In this document: one piece after another, positions 33,221-41,555 of the stretch
How the letters are laid out: the number at the start of each line of letters is the position of its first letter
Position numbering within the stretch: position 1 is the stretch's first letter
From: Catellatospora vulcania
GTDB lineage: Bacteria; Actinomycetota; Actinomycetes; Mycobacteriales; Micromonosporaceae
DNA length: 64,000 bases
Reading direction: 5' to 3'
Assembly (NCBI RefSeq): GCF_009720385.1
Contig: NZ_WARX01000001.1
Location: forward strand, 992,001-1,056,000
Translations under genes and position numbers: made by a program
The notes under the pieces: generated by a model
The model's database searches: none
What the model saw: only the letters and a program-made list of their open reading frames with translations
Told to the model about the DNA's origin: nothing

Positions 33221-33847
33221 CTAGTCCGTGGGCCGGGCCCGGTCCACGGCGTCGGCGGCGGCGTGCGCGCCGTCGGCATGCAGTCCGGCGACGACACCGT
33301 CCACATCGGCCGTGGAGCGGTTCTGGCTGAGCTTCCACTTGGCCTCCAGGCGCGAGATGCGCAGCTCGACACCGACGATCGCGCGCAGCTGGCCGGTGAC
33401 GTACGCGGCCGGGGCGTCGTCGACCGACCACGGCTGCGGGCGGCGGCCCTCGTGCAGGTCGGTCAGCCGGCGCACCAGCGCGCCGGTCCAGGCCGGGTCG
33501 TCGTGCACGAGCAGCTCGCCGTACGCGTGCACGACGGTGTAGTTCCAGGTGGGCACCACCCGGCCGTGCTCGGCCTTGGCGGCGTACCACGACGGCGAGA
33601 CGTAGGCGTCGGGGCCGCGCAGGATGGCCAGCGCCTCGCCGAGCACCGGGCGGCGCCACTGGTCGTTGTTGCGGGCCAGGTGGCCGAGCAGCGCGCCGTG
33701 CGGGCCGGCATCCGGGTCGAACACGAACGGCAGCGTGGTCGCGACGAGGCCCTCGGCGGTCGCGGTGACCAGGTCGGCGGCCCCGTGGCCGGTCAGCAGC
33801 TCGCGGACGGCGGCGGGGTCGGCGGCGAAGTGGGCGGGTGTGTACAC
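33221..33847 (-). CDS. PaiB-like FMN-binding protein
   Basis: A 208-residue protein of the split-barrel PaiB family: MYTPAHFAADPAAVRELL, GPHGALLGHLARNNDQW, YVSPSWYAAKAEHGRVVPTWNY and ELRISRLEAKWKLSQNRS, with the final motif diagnostic. Members bind FMN and some are called negative regulators of sporulation and protease genes, though an enzymatic role is possible. The GTG start lies two bases from the stop of the EamA gene, so the two form an operon. Confidence 0.9.
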   Translation of the reverse strand: MYTPAHFAADPAAVRELLTGHGAADLVTATAEGLVATTLPFVFDPDAGPHGALLGHLARNNDQWRRPVLGEALAILRGPDAYVSPSWYAAKAEHGRVVPTWNYTVVHAYGELLVHDDPAWTGALVRRLTDLHEGRRPQPWSVDDAPAAYVTGQLRAIVGVELRISRLEAKWKLSQNRSTADVDGVVAGLHADGAHAAADAVDRARPTD

Positions 33848-33849
33848 GG

Positions 33850-34788
33850 TCAGGCCTTTCCGACGGCGGGTGCGGGCGCAGCGGCACGGGTGCGCTGGAT
33901 CAGCACGACGCAGGCGAGCACGATCAGCGCGGCCCCGATCGAGGCAGGAGTCACCGTCTCACCCAGCAGCAGGGCCGACCAGGCCAGGGTGAGCACCGGC
34001 TGGGCGAGCTGGATCTGGCCGACCCGGGTGATGCCGCCCCTGGCCAGGCCCGCGTACCAGGCGAAGAAGCCCAGGAACATGGAGACCGCGGTGAGGTAGC
34101 CGAACGCGACCCAGTCGACGGTGTCGGCGTCCGGCGGGCGGACCAGGGCGGCGACGGCGGTGACGGGAACGGTGACCGGCAGGGAGACCAGCAGCGCCCA
34201 GCAGATGGTGCGCGCGCCGCCCAGCTCCCGCGACAGCTTGCCGCCCTCGGCGTAGCCGAGGCCGCACAGCACCACCGCGGCGAGCAGGAACAGGTCCGCG
34301 ACGGACAGCGCCCCGCGGACCGCGCCGCTCGTGACCAGGAAGGTGAGCACGGCCAGCAGCCCGGCCGCGCCGGCGGCCCAGAACGCGGGCGGCGGGCGCT
34401 CGCCGGCGCGCAGCACCGCGAAGACCGCGGTCATGGCGGGCAGCACCGCGATGACGACGGCGCCGTGCGCGGCGGTCTGCGTCGTCAGCGCCAGCGAGGT
34501 GAACATCGGGAAGCCGACCACGACGCCCGCGGCGACGACGGCCAGCCGCCGCCACTGCGCCCGGGTGGGCCGGGGCGCGCCGGTGATCCGCAGGTACGCC
34601 CCGGCCAGCAGGGCCGCGCCGACGGCCCGGCCGAAGGCGACGAACCAGGGATCGAGGTGCTGCACGGCGATTCGGGTCATGGGCAGCGACAGGCTGAACG
34701 CGAGCACCCCCACCGCGCCCAGGGCCAGCCCCGTCACCCGATCCGCTGTTACCGTTTCCGGCGCGGTAGCGCTACTCTTGTCCGTCAT
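33850..34788 (-). CDS. EamA/DMT-family metabolite exporter
   Basis: A 312-residue protein with two EamA repeats and ten membrane helices (LALGAVGVLAFSLSLPMTRI, VVAAGVVVGFPMFTSLALTT, YLTAVSMFLGFFAWYAGLAR, QIQLAQPVLTLAWSALLLGE). DMT transporters export amino acids or other small metabolites. It is divergent from a MocR regulator; the two start codons share two bases (CATG at 34786-34789). TATCGT lies five bases before its ATG with no Shine-Dalgarno sequence, so it may be leaderless. MocR-EamA pairing suggests control of export by the regulator's PLP-linked effector. Confidence 0.88.
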   Translation of the reverse strand: MTDKSSATAPETVTADRVTGLALGAVGVLAFSLSLPMTRIAVQHLDPWFVAFGRAVGAALLAGAYLRITGAPRPTRAQWRRLAVVAAGVVVGFPMFTSLALTTQTAAHGAVVIAVLPAMTAVFAVLRAGERPPPAFWAAGAAGLLAVLTFLVTSGAVRGALSVADLFLLAAVVLCGLGYAEGGKLSRELGGARTICWALLVSLPVTVPVTAVAALVRPPDADTVDWVAFGYLTAVSMFLGFFAWYAGLARGGITRVGQIQLAQPVLTLAWSALLLGETVTPASIGAALIVLACVVLIQRTRAAAPAPAVGKA

Positions 34789-34819
34789 GAGTAACGATAA
34801 CGCAGCGATGCGCGTTATC
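34766..34819. promoter_or_regulatory. Overlapping divergent leaderless promoters and MocR sites
   Basis: GTAGCGCTAC (34766-34775) is a perfect palindrome. TACTCT (34773-34778) lies eight bases before the plus-strand ATG, and TATCGT (minus strand, 34794-34799) five bases before the minus-strand ATG. GATAACGC (34796-34803) and GCGTTATC (34812-34819) form a further inverted repeat inside the MocR coding start. Confidence 0.5.
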
Positions 34820-36241
34820 CAAGATCTGCGCGGTCTCGCCGCCGTCGCGGGCCCTGGATCCCGGCTGCCGTCCGTACGGGAGCTGACCGCCCGGCACCAG
34901 GCCTCGCCGGTCACCGTCGCCGAGGCGGTCCGCCAGCTGGTGGCCCAGGGCGTGATCGAGGCGCGGCCCGGCAAGGGCACCTTCGTGGCCGTCCCGCCGG
35001 ACGACCCCGGCGTGCCCGACCTGTCCTGGCAGACCGTCGCGCTCGGGGCCCGCCCACCCGGCGACGAGGAGATGCAGGCGTTACTGGCGTTGCCGCCCGC
35101 GGGCGCGCTCCTGCTGTCCGGCGGCTACCTCGAACCAGGCCTGCAGCCCGCTGCGGCGCTCGGCGCCGCGCTGACCCGCGCCGCCCGCCAGCCCGCATCG
35201 TGGCAGCGCGGCCCGGTCGAGGGGCGGGAGGACCTGCGGGCCTGGTTCGCCCGCGAGACAGGGGCCGGACTGCACGCCGACGACATGGTGATCTGCCCCG
35301 GCGGCCAGGCGGCGCTGTCGACCGCGCTGCGCGCCCTCAGCGCACCCGGCGACACGGTGCTCGTCGAGTCGCCCACCTACCTGGGCGCGCTGGCCGCCGC
35401 CCGCGCCGCCGGGTTGCGGGTGGTGCCGGTGCCGGCCGACGCCGACGGCGTACGCCCCGACCAGCTCGCCGCGGCCTTCGCCCGTACCGGCGCGCGCCTG
35501 TTCTACTGTCAGCCGCTCTACGCCAACCCGCACGGCGCGACCCTGGCCGGGCACCGCCGCGCCGAGGTCGCCGCGGCGGTGCGGGCCGCCGGGGCGTTCC
35601 TGATCGAGGACGACTACGCCCGCGACCTCACCATCGACGGCGAGGCCCCGCCGCCCCTGGCCGCCGACGACCCTGACGGCCACGTCGTCTACCTGCGCTC
35701 ACTGACCAAGTCGGCCGCCCCGGGCCTGCGTGTCGCGGCCATCGGCGCCCGCGGCCCGGCCGGCGCGCGGCTGCGGGCGGCCCGCCTGCTCGACGACTTC
35801 TACGTCGCCGGCCCGCTGCAGCAGGCCGCCCTGGAGTTCGTCACCTCCCCGGCCTGGACCCGCCACCGGCGCGCCCTGCGCTCGGCACTGCGCGACCGCC
35901 GCGAGTCCCTGCTCGCCGCCCTGCGCCGCCACCTGCCCGAACTCGTGCCCCCGACCGTCCCCCGCGGCGGCCTGCACCTGTGGGCCCGCCTGCCCGACGG
36001 CACCGACGACGTCGCCCTCGCCACCGCCGCGGCAGCCGAAGGCGTCACCGTCTTCCCGGGCCGCCCCTGGTACGCCGCCGAACGCCCCGCCCCCCACCTG
36101 CGCCTCACCTTCGCCGCCGCCCCACCCGCCCACCACGACGAAGCCGTCACCCGCCTGGCCCGCGCCCTGAGGACAGGAAGGGCATCGTCGGCTCGCGTCA
36201 GCGAGACGAGCAGCATCGCCGCACATCGCTCCGCGTGGTAG
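34787..36241 (+). CDS. MocR/PdxR-family regulator (GntR-aminotransferase fusion)
   Basis: A 484-residue protein. The N-terminal GntR winged helix (SRLPSVRELTARHQASPVTV, QGVIEARPGKGTFVAV) is fused to a fold-type I aminotransferase domain: WQRGPVEGREDLRAWFAR, CPGGQAALSTALRALSAPGD, VESPTYLGALAAARAAGLRV, FYCQPLYANPHG, IEDDYARDLTIDGE and YLRSLTKSAAPGLRVAAIG with the PLP lysine. Such regulators sense PLP or amino acids. The ATG at 34787 overlaps the divergent exporter's start; a second ATG at 34808 is possible. The 22-residue tail past the usual end is unusual. Confidence 0.88.
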   Translation: MSNDNAAMRVIQDLRGLAAVAGPGSRLPSVRELTARHQASPVTVAEAVRQLVAQGVIEARPGKGTFVAVPPDDPGVPDLSWQTVALGARPPGDEEMQALLALPPAGALLLSGGYLEPGLQPAAALGAALTRAARQPASWQRGPVEGREDLRAWFARETGAGLHADDMVICPGGQAALSTALRALSAPGDTVLVESPTYLGALAAARAAGLRVVPVPADADGVRPDQLAAAFARTGARLFYCQPLYANPHGATLAGHRRAEVAAAVRAAGAFLIEDDYARDLTIDGEAPPPLAADDPDGHVVYLRSLTKSAAPGLRVAAIGARGPAGARLRAARLLDDFYVAGPLQQAALEFVTSPAWTRHRRALRSALRDRRESLLAALRRHLPELVPPTVPRGGLHLWARLPDGTDDVALATAAAAEGVTVFPGRPWYAAERPAPHLRLTFAAAPPAHHDEAVTRLARALRTGRASSARVSETSSIAAHRSAW

Positions 36242-36307
36242 ACGGGCGCCTTGTCGACACGGCAGGCGCTCTGCCTGCGTCGATGCGCAAGTGCGGTAGC
36301 GGAGTGG

Positions 36308-36754
36308 CTAGAGCGCGAGCTTGAAGCCGTCGTGGCTGCGTTCGAAGCCGAGCGAGGCGTAGAAGCGGTGCGCCTCGGTGCGGCGCTTGTTGCTGGTCAG
36401 CTGCACCAGCGTGCAGCCGCGGTCGCGGGCGCGCGCGACCGCCCGGCCGATCAGGTCCCGGCCCAGGCCCGCACCGCGCCGGTCGGCCCGGATGCGCACC
36501 GCCTCCAGCAGCGCCCGCTCCTCACCCCGCCGGCCCAGCCCCGGGATGTACGTCGCCTGCACGCATCCCACGACCGTCCCGTCGTCCTCGACCAGCACCA
36601 GCATCTCGTTGCGCGGATCGGCGTCCACCGCCGCGAAGGCGCGTTCGTAGGTCGCGTCCACCACCATCGTCGCCGGATCGGCGACCCTGTCCTCATCGGC
36701 CAGCAGGGCGAGGATCGCGGGCAGGTCGGCGCGGACGGCGGTACGGAAGATCAT
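36308..36754 (-). CDS. GNAT-family acetyltransferase
   Basis: A 148-residue protein: MIFRTAVRADLPAILALLAD, motif A LLEAVRIRADRRGAGLGRDL, LVQLTSNKRRTEAHRFYASL and GFERSHDGFKLAL. The last two segments resemble acetyltransferases of small aromatic or amino compounds (PaiA/Ard1-like). It follows the YbaK-like gene by 19 bases, so the two are one operon. Confidence 0.88.
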   Translation of the reverse strand: MIFRTAVRADLPAILALLADEDRVADPATMVVDATYERAFAAVDADPRNEMLVLVEDDGTVVGCVQATYIPGLGRRGEERALLEAVRIRADRRGAGLGRDLIGRAVARARDRGCTLVQLTSNKRRTEAHRFYASLGFERSHDGFKLAL

Positions 36755-36773
36755 GTCGCCGGTCCGGCAGAAC

Positions 36774-37244
36774 TCACTTCGCCGCTTCCGGGTCGGTGAC
36801 GTCGGCGAACGTGCCGTCGAGCCCGTGTACGGCACCGTCGGCGTCGACCGCGACGGCCAGCCCGTGCTCGCCCGCGCCGAGGGTTATCTCGCGTCCGCGC
36901 AGCCGCTCGTCAGCGATCACCGGCCACGGCTTGAGCGACCCGTACGGCGTGATCGTCCCGCGCTCGTACCCGGTGGCGGTCTTGGCCTCGCCCGCGTCCG
37001 GCATGGACAGCCGGGACACCCCGAGCAGCGCCCGCAGCTTCGGCCAGGAGATCACTCGGTCGCCGGGGACCAGCACGAACAGGAAGTCGTCGTCGCCGCG
37101 CCGGACCACGATCGTCTTCACCACGTCCGGGATCTCCACGCCGCGGGCGGCCGCCGCCTCGGCGAGGCTGCGCACCGGCCCGTGCCGGATCACGCGGTGG
37201 TCGAGTCCTGTGGAGGCGAGCGCGTCGAGCGCCGAACCGGTCAT
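36774..37244 (-). CDS. YbaK/EbsC-like aminoacyl-tRNA deacylase domain protein
   Basis: A 156-residue single-domain protein: DVVKTIVVRRGDDDFLFVLV contains the conserved lysine of YbaK/ProX-type editing domains, followed by RVISWPKLRALLGVSRLSMP, ATGYERGTITPYGSLKPWPV and ITLGAGEHGLAVAVDADGAV. Such proteins hydrolyse mischarged tRNA in trans. The ATG at 37244 is six bases after TATGGT with no Shine-Dalgarno sequence, suggesting a leaderless mRNA. Confidence 0.88.
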   Translation of the reverse strand: MTGSALDALASTGLDHRVIRHGPVRSLAEAAAARGVEIPDVVKTIVVRRGDDDFLFVLVPGDRVISWPKLRALLGVSRLSMPDAGEAKTATGYERGTITPYGSLKPWPVIADERLRGREITLGAGEHGLAVAVDADGAVHGLDGTFADVTDPEAAK

Positions 37245-37250
37245 GCCCGC

Positions 37251-37256
37251 ACCATA
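37251..37256 (-). promoter_or_regulatory. Candidate -10 box, leaderless start
   Basis: TATGGT on the minus strand, six bases before the ATG at 37244. Confidence 0.4.
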
Positions 37257-37287
37257 TCCCGAGCGCAGTCGCCGTGACCCAGCTCAT

Positions 37288-37301
37288 AGAACGACCGTTC
37301 T
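37288..37301. promoter_or_regulatory. Second TetR-type operator
   Basis: AGAACG-AC-CGTTCT has 6-bp arms matching the core AGAACG/CGTTCT of the palindrome at 37346-37367. It lies upstream of the hydrolase promoter and near that of the YbaK-like gene. Confidence 0.5.
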
Positions 37302-37309
37302 CCCTCCTC

Positions 37310-37367
37310 TTGAAACGCGCCCTCCGCCGGGCGTAGCGTCATACGTAGACAGAACGTTCTGTCTACT
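37310..37367 (+). promoter_or_regulatory. Promoter and 22-bp TetR operator of the hydrolase operon
   Basis: TTGAAA (37310-37315) and TAGCGT (37335-37340) make a promoter with 19-base spacing. Directly at the predicted transcription start is a perfect 22-bp palindrome (37346-37367) with centre AGAACGTTCT, placed to block the polymerase. Confidence 0.7.
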
Positions 37368-37387
37368 AGTAGAGGAGCTGACCGGCC

Positions 37388-38185
37388 ATGACCGCCCCCG
37401 ACACGATCGTGCTGATCCACGGCCTGTGGATGACCCCGCTGAGCTGGGAACACTGGATCGACCGCTACACCGAGGCGGGCTACCGGGTGCTCGCCCCGTC
37501 CTGGCCCGGCCTGGAGGGCGGCGTCGAGGCGCTGCGCCGGGACCCGTCGCCGCTGGCCGGACTGGGCGTCGGCGAGGTCGCCGACCACTACGAGCGCATC
37601 ATCGGCGACCTGGGCACGCAGCCGATCATCATGGGCCACTCGTTCGGCGGCGCGCTGACGCAGATCCTGCTCGGCCGAGGCCTCGGCGCGGCCGGCGTGG
37701 CCATCAACTCCGGCCAGGTGCGCGGCGTGTACCGGCTGCCCTTCACGCAGCTCAAGGCGGCGTCGCCGGTGCTCGGCAACCCGGCCAACCGCAGCCGGGC
37801 CGTGCCGCTGTCGCCCGAGCAGTTCCATTACGCCTTCACCAACACGCTCACCGCCGAGCAGTCCCGGCAGGTGTACGACCGCTACCACGTCCCGGCCGCC
37901 GCGCGGGCCCTGTTCCAGGGCGCCTTCGCCAACTTCGACGCGAAGTCGCCGCTGGCGGTCGACGTGCGCCGTGTCGACCGCGCGCCGCTGCTGTTCGTCG
38001 CGGGCGGAGCCGACCACATCGTGCCCGCCTCGGTGAACCGCGCCAATCACCGCCTCTACCGGCACTCCGCCGCCATCACCGAATACCGCGAGTTCCCGGG
38101 TCGCAGCCACTACACCGTCGGGCAGGACGGCTGGCAGGAAGTGGCCGACCACGCCCTGGCCTGGGCCGTGCGCAACGCGCGCTGA
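37388..38185 (+). CDS. Alpha/beta hydrolase under TetR control
   Basis: A 265-residue alpha/beta hydrolase: TIVLIHGLWMTPLSWEHWID, nucleophile Ser in IIMGHSFGGALTQILL, acid in FVAGGADHIVPASVN and histidine in FPGRSHYTVGQDGW. The substrate is unknown. AGAGGAG lies before the ATG. A perfect palindrome covers the transcription start and a TetR gene follows 22 bases after the stop, so this is an inducible operon with its repressor. Confidence 0.88.
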   Translation: MTAPDTIVLIHGLWMTPLSWEHWIDRYTEAGYRVLAPSWPGLEGGVEALRRDPSPLAGLGVGEVADHYERIIGDLGTQPIIMGHSFGGALTQILLGRGLGAAGVAINSGQVRGVYRLPFTQLKAASPVLGNPANRSRAVPLSPEQFHYAFTNTLTAEQSRQVYDRYHVPAAARALFQGAFANFDAKSPLAVDVRRVDRAPLLFVAGGADHIVPASVNRANHRLYRHSAAITEYREFPGRSHYTVGQDGWQEVADHALAWAVRNAR

Positions 38186-38195
38186 GCGTGGTCCC

Positions 38196-38201
38196 TACCC
38201 T
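38196..38201 (+). promoter_or_regulatory. Candidate -10 box for a second, leaderless TetR transcript
   Basis: TACCCT is exactly six bases before the GTG at 38208. Confidence 0.35.
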
Positions 38202-38207
38202 GGTCAG

Positions 38208-38798
38208 GTGACCGAGATGACGGTACGTCCTTCCGCGGCCCGCGAGCGCCTGCTCGCGGCCGCGGCACAGGTCTTCTACGCCGAGGGCATCCACGCGGTC
38301 GGCGTGGACCGGGTGATCGAGCAGGCGCAGGTCACCCGCGCCACCTTCTACCGCCACTTCCCCGGCAAGGACGACCTGGTCCGCGCGTACGTCGAGCACG
38401 CCGACGCGGCGATCCGCGCCCGCCTCGAAGCCGCCCTCGCGATCACCGGTGATCCGGTCGCACTGCTCGGGCTGCTCGTCGACGGCATCGGCGAGGACAT
38501 CTGCGCCCCCGGTTTCCGGGGCTGCCCGTTCATCAACGCCGCCGCCGAGTTCCCCGACCCGGCCCACCCCGTGCACCAGGCGGTGGTCGCGCACCGCGCC
38601 TGGTTCCGGGCCGCGCTGGTCCAACTGCTGACCACCATGGCGTACGCGGACCCGCAGCTCGGCGCGGACACCCTGGTCATGCTGCGGGACGGGGCGATGG
38701 TCGCCGGTTACCTGGGCGCGCCCGCCGCGGCCCGGGACAACCTGCGTGCCGCCGTCGCCCGCCTGGTCGAGCCCGGCCCCGGTCGCGCCGCCCCGTGA
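38208..38798 (+). CDS. TetR-family regulator
   Basis: A 196-residue protein. HTH at about residues 10-58 (RERLLAAAAQVFYAEGIHAV, DRVIEQAQVTRATFYRHFPG). The C-terminal half has a conserved CAPGFRGCPFINAAAEF segment with two cysteines seven residues apart, typical of a TetR subgroup and possibly redox- or thiol-sensitive. It lies right behind the hydrolase gene whose promoter carries TetR-type palindromes and is the best candidate to bind them. The GTG at 38208 is used; an ATG three codons later is possible. Confidence 0.87.
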   Translation: MTEMTVRPSAARERLLAAAAQVFYAEGIHAVGVDRVIEQAQVTRATFYRHFPGKDDLVRAYVEHADAAIRARLEAALAITGDPVALLGLLVDGIGEDICAPGFRGCPFINAAAEFPDPAHPVHQAVVAHRAWFRAALVQLLTTMAYADPQLGADTLVMLRDGAMVAGYLGAPAAARDNLRAAVARLVEPGPGRAAP

Positions 38799-38829
38799 CG
38801 GCGCGGCCCGGGGCCGCCTCATGTCCTGC

Positions 38830-38861
38830 GGGACGGCCCGGCGCGCAGTCCGGGCCGTCCC
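38830..38861. terminator. Convergent terminator, 12-bp perfect stem
   Basis: GGGACGGCCCGG (38830-38841) pairs with 38850-38861 around an 8-base loop, between convergent stops at 38798 and 38881. Confidence 0.78.
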
Positions 38862-38880
38862 GTGTCGCCGTGCCGGACGG

Positions 38881-40323
38881 TCACGTGGCGCGCAGTGCCG
38901 CCAGGTCGGTCCGTTCCCGCAGGGTCGCGCCCGCCGCGACGGCGAGCAGCGCCACCAGCGCCAGCCCGGCCACGCTGACCGCGGCGAACTCGGCTCCGTC
39001 GACGAACCACGCCACGGTGCCGGTCGGCGACCGCTGCACCATGTCCGAGCAGTCCAGCGGGTAGCAGCCGCTGACGGCGGAGACCTCGACGTCGCCGACC
39101 AGCACCCGGACCAGGCCCGCGCCCAGCAGGGCCGCCCCGGGCACGACCAGCGTGACGGGCAGCAGCGCCTGCCACAGCAGCGCCCGCACCAGCACCCCGC
39201 GGGTTACCCCGCCGGCGGTGAGCGCGGCGAACGCCCGGCGGCGTGCCGCGACCGTCTCCAGTAGCGCCAGCAGGACGCCCAGGGCGGCCACGGCCACGGC
39301 GAAGCCGACCCCGAGGCTCAGCATCCGCACGGCGCTGCCCTGGTAGTCCAGGTCGGTGCCGCCGGGCACCGGCCCGTGGTAGCTGAGCAGGTAGGCCCGC
39401 GCACCGGCGCGGTGGTTGTCGCGCAGCGCCAGCAGCGCCCCGGCGACCAGCGCGCACACCACCAGCACCCCCACGGTGCGGCTGCCGGTCCACGGGTCGG
39501 CCCGCAGCCGCCGGGCGGCCAGCAGCGCCGCCGGGCCGCGCGCGAACCGGTGCAGCAGCCGTCCGCTGCGCTCGCTGACCCAGGCCATGCCCAGCACCAG
39601 CCCGCCGGCGACGGCGGCCGCGCTGCCCAGGCCCAGCAGCAGGCCCGGCGCGAACAGCACGTCCGCAGTCCCGAGCAGGACGAAGGCGACCACGCCCGCG
39701 CCGGCCAGGGACAGCGGCCACAGGCGGGGCACCGCCGTACGCACCGCACGGGTCGTCACGGGCAGCGGCGAGCCGTGCAGGCCGCGAGTCAGCACCGTGG
39801 CGAGCAGCGCGGCCAGCACCGGCAGTCCGATCAGGATCACGGCAGTCGCCACCGGTCCCGGCCGCACGTCGGTGGCCAGCCACAACCGGCCCGCGGCGTC
39901 ACGCCGGTGCAGCAGCACCCGGGCCAGCTCGAACAGCGCCAGCCCGGCCAGCCCGCCGAGCGCGGCGGCGGCCGCCGTCTCGGCCGCCACGATCACGGTG
40001 ACCTGGCGCGGCGTGGCCCCCGCGAGCCGCAGCGCGGCCAGCCGCCGGTGCCTGGCGGGCGCGCCGATCCGGGTCGCCTGCGCTGCCAGCGCCAGCACGG
40101 GCAGGCAGGCCACGACGAGCGCGTACACGGTGAGCTCGCGCAGGTCGGGTTGGTCGACGACGATCGCCTGGTAGCGCCGCGGGGTGAAGCCGAGCGACAG
40201 CAGCGTCGCGGCAGCCAGCGCCAGCGCCGTCGCCAGGGCCGCGGTCAGCGCGGTCAGCGCCACCCGCAGCCGGTCGGTACGCGTGCCCGCCAGCGCCAGC
40301 CGCAGCACCAGCGACGGCCTCAC
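38881..40323 (-). CDS. FtsX-like ABC transporter permease
   Basis: A 480-residue protein with about ten membrane helices and FtsX-type cores (LAALRLAGATPRQVTVIVAA, SLGVGFAVAVAALGVLLALL, ARRRAFAALTAGGVTRGVLV). The final large loop contains SGCYPLDCSDM, a cysteine pair. Its GTG overlaps the ATPase stop by four bases (GTGA). With the ATPase and PadR genes upstream it forms a three-gene operon, probably an antimicrobial-peptide or lipid exporter of the MacB/LolCDE type. Confidence 0.88.
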   Translation of the reverse strand: MRPSLVLRLALAGTRTDRLRVALTALTAALATALALAAATLLSLGFTPRRYQAIVVDQPDLRELTVYALVVACLPVLALAAQATRIGAPARHRRLAALRLAGATPRQVTVIVAAETAAAAALGGLAGLALFELARVLLHRRDAAGRLWLATDVRPGPVATAVILIGLPVLAALLATVLTRGLHGSPLPVTTRAVRTAVPRLWPLSLAGAGVVAFVLLGTADVLFAPGLLLGLGSAAAVAGGLVLGMAWVSERSGRLLHRFARGPAALLAARRLRADPWTGSRTVGVLVVCALVAGALLALRDNHRAGARAYLLSYHGPVPGGTDLDYQGSAVRMLSLGVGFAVAVAALGVLLALLETVAARRRAFAALTAGGVTRGVLVRALLWQALLPVTLVVPGAALLGAGLVRVLVGDVEVSAVSGCYPLDCSDMVQRSPTGTVAWFVDGAEFAAVSVAGLALVALLAVAAGATLRERTDLAALRAT

Positions 40324-41015
40324 GCGCCCACCGCCACGGCCACGCCCAGCCCGGTCGGGTCGAGCCGGCCGTCGAGCAGCACGATCTCCCGCTCGGCGTA
40401 CGCGGCGATCGTCGCGTCGTGCGTCACCACCACCACGGCTGTGCCCTGCTCCCGGGCGACCCGGCCGAGCAGCTTCATCACCAGCTCCCCGGCCAGGGTG
40501 TCCAGCGCCCCGGTGGGCTCGTCGGCGAACAGCACCGCGGGCTGGGTCACCATGGCACGGGCCAGCGCGACCCGCTGCAGCTGCCCGCCGGACAGCTGCC
40601 CCGGGGTCTGCTCGGCGGCCTCCGCGACGCCGAGCCTGCCCAGCCAGGTCGCCGCCGCGGCCAGCGCCGCCCGGCGTGATCCGCCGCCGAGCATCAGCGG
40701 CAGCGCCACGTTCTCCGCCGAGGTGAGTTCGGAGATGAGGTGGCCGTGCTGCAGCAGCACGCCGAACCGGGTGCGGCGCAGCTCGCTGCGGTAGGCCTCG
40801 CTGGTGTCGTCGAGGCGGTCGCCGCGGAAGTGCACCTGGCCGCCGTCGGGGCGCAGGATGCCGGACAGGCAGTGCAGCAGGGTCGACTTGCCGCAGCCGC
40901 TGCGGCCGCGTACCGCGACGATCTCGCCTTCGTGCAGGTCGAGGTCGACGCCGCGCAGGGCGGGCTGGACCCCGTAGGACTTGGTCAGGTCACGGGCGCT
41001 CAGCAGTGGGCTCAT
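40320..41015 (-). CDS. ABC transporter ATPase (MacB/LolD-like)
   Basis: A 231-residue ATPase: Walker A GRSGCGKST, Q-loop VLLQHGHLI, signature LSGGQLQRVALARAM, Walker B AVLFADEPTGALDT and H-switch VVVVTHDATIA. The EPTGALD form is typical of the MacB/LolD/SalX group that pairs with FtsX-like permeases. Its ATG overlaps the padR-like stop by four bases and its stop overlaps the permease start. Confidence 0.93.
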   Translation of the reverse strand: MSPLLSARDLTKSYGVQPALRGVDLDLHEGEIVAVRGRSGCGKSTLLHCLSGILRPDGGQVHFRGDRLDDTSEAYRSELRRTRFGVLLQHGHLISELTSAENVALPLMLGGGSRRAALAAAATWLGRLGVAEAAEQTPGQLSGGQLQRVALARAMVTQPAVLFADEPTGALDTLAGELVMKLLGRVAREQGTAVVVVTHDATIAAYAEREIVLLDGRLDPTGLGVAVAVGA

Positions 41016-41548
41016 GATTGCACCTCCCGGTGGAGGTCGGCGACGCGGTGCAGCGCGGTCTGCAGCCAGCGCAGGTCGGCGTCGAGGTGGGTGAGGGCGT
41101 AGTCGACGGCGATGAGGTCGCCGACGGTGAGGTCCTGTTCGGACTTGAGGCGGGTGAGCTCGCGCATCCGGCCCGTGTGGGCCTGCTGCTGCGCGCTCAG
41201 GTAGGTGGTGGCGCGGGCGGGGTCGGCGACCAGCAGAGCGACGACGACCTTGCTGAGCAGGGCGCTGGTGACGTACGGGGCAGGCGCCTCGACCTCGGCC
41301 AGCCAGGTTTCGAGCGTGGCGCGGCCGTCGCCGGTGATGGCGAAGGTGGTGCGCTCCGGCCCGCCCGCCTGGTCCTGCCCCGCCTGGGTGACGAGGCCGT
41401 CGCGTTCGAGCCGGCCCAAGGTGCTGTAGACCTGTCCGAACGCGAGCGGCTTGGCGCGGGGCAGCCGCTGGTCGTAAGCCTGTTTCAGCTCGTAACCGTG
41501 TTTCGGCCCCCGCGCCAGCAGCCCCAACAACACATAGGACGCTGACAT
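41012..41548 (-). CDS. PadR-family transcriptional regulator
   Basis: A 178-residue protein. The PadR winged helix (LLGLLARGPKHGYELKQAYD, FGQVYSTLGRLERDGLVTQ) is followed by the helical PadR_C/AphA-like domain. It begins the operon with an ABC exporter; PadR-ABC units commonly respond to antimicrobial compounds. A perfect 9-bp-arm palindrome sits in its promoter. The ATG has no Shine-Dalgarno sequence but an AATAGT/TAGTTA box upstream. Confidence 0.9.
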   Translation of the reverse strand: MSASYVLLGLLARGPKHGYELKQAYDQRLPRAKPLAFGQVYSTLGRLERDGLVTQAGQDQAGGPERTTFAITGDGRATLETWLAEVEAPAPYVTSALLSKVVVALLVADPARATTYLSAQQQAHTGRMRELTRLKSEQDLTVGDLIAVDYALTHLDADLRWLQTALHRVADLHREVQS

Positions 41549-41555
41549 GCCGGTA

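Noticed and set aside
34972-34987. AAGGGCACCTTC inside the MocR gene, matching the dispersed element
   Set aside because: It encodes the conserved GKGTF of the winged helix and has no paired arm, so the match is due to coding constraint.
36240-36330. Possible tRNA or small RNA after the MocR gene
   Set aside because: The stretch GCGGTAGCGGAGTGGCTAGAG looked tRNA-like, but I could not build an acceptor stem and T-arm around it.
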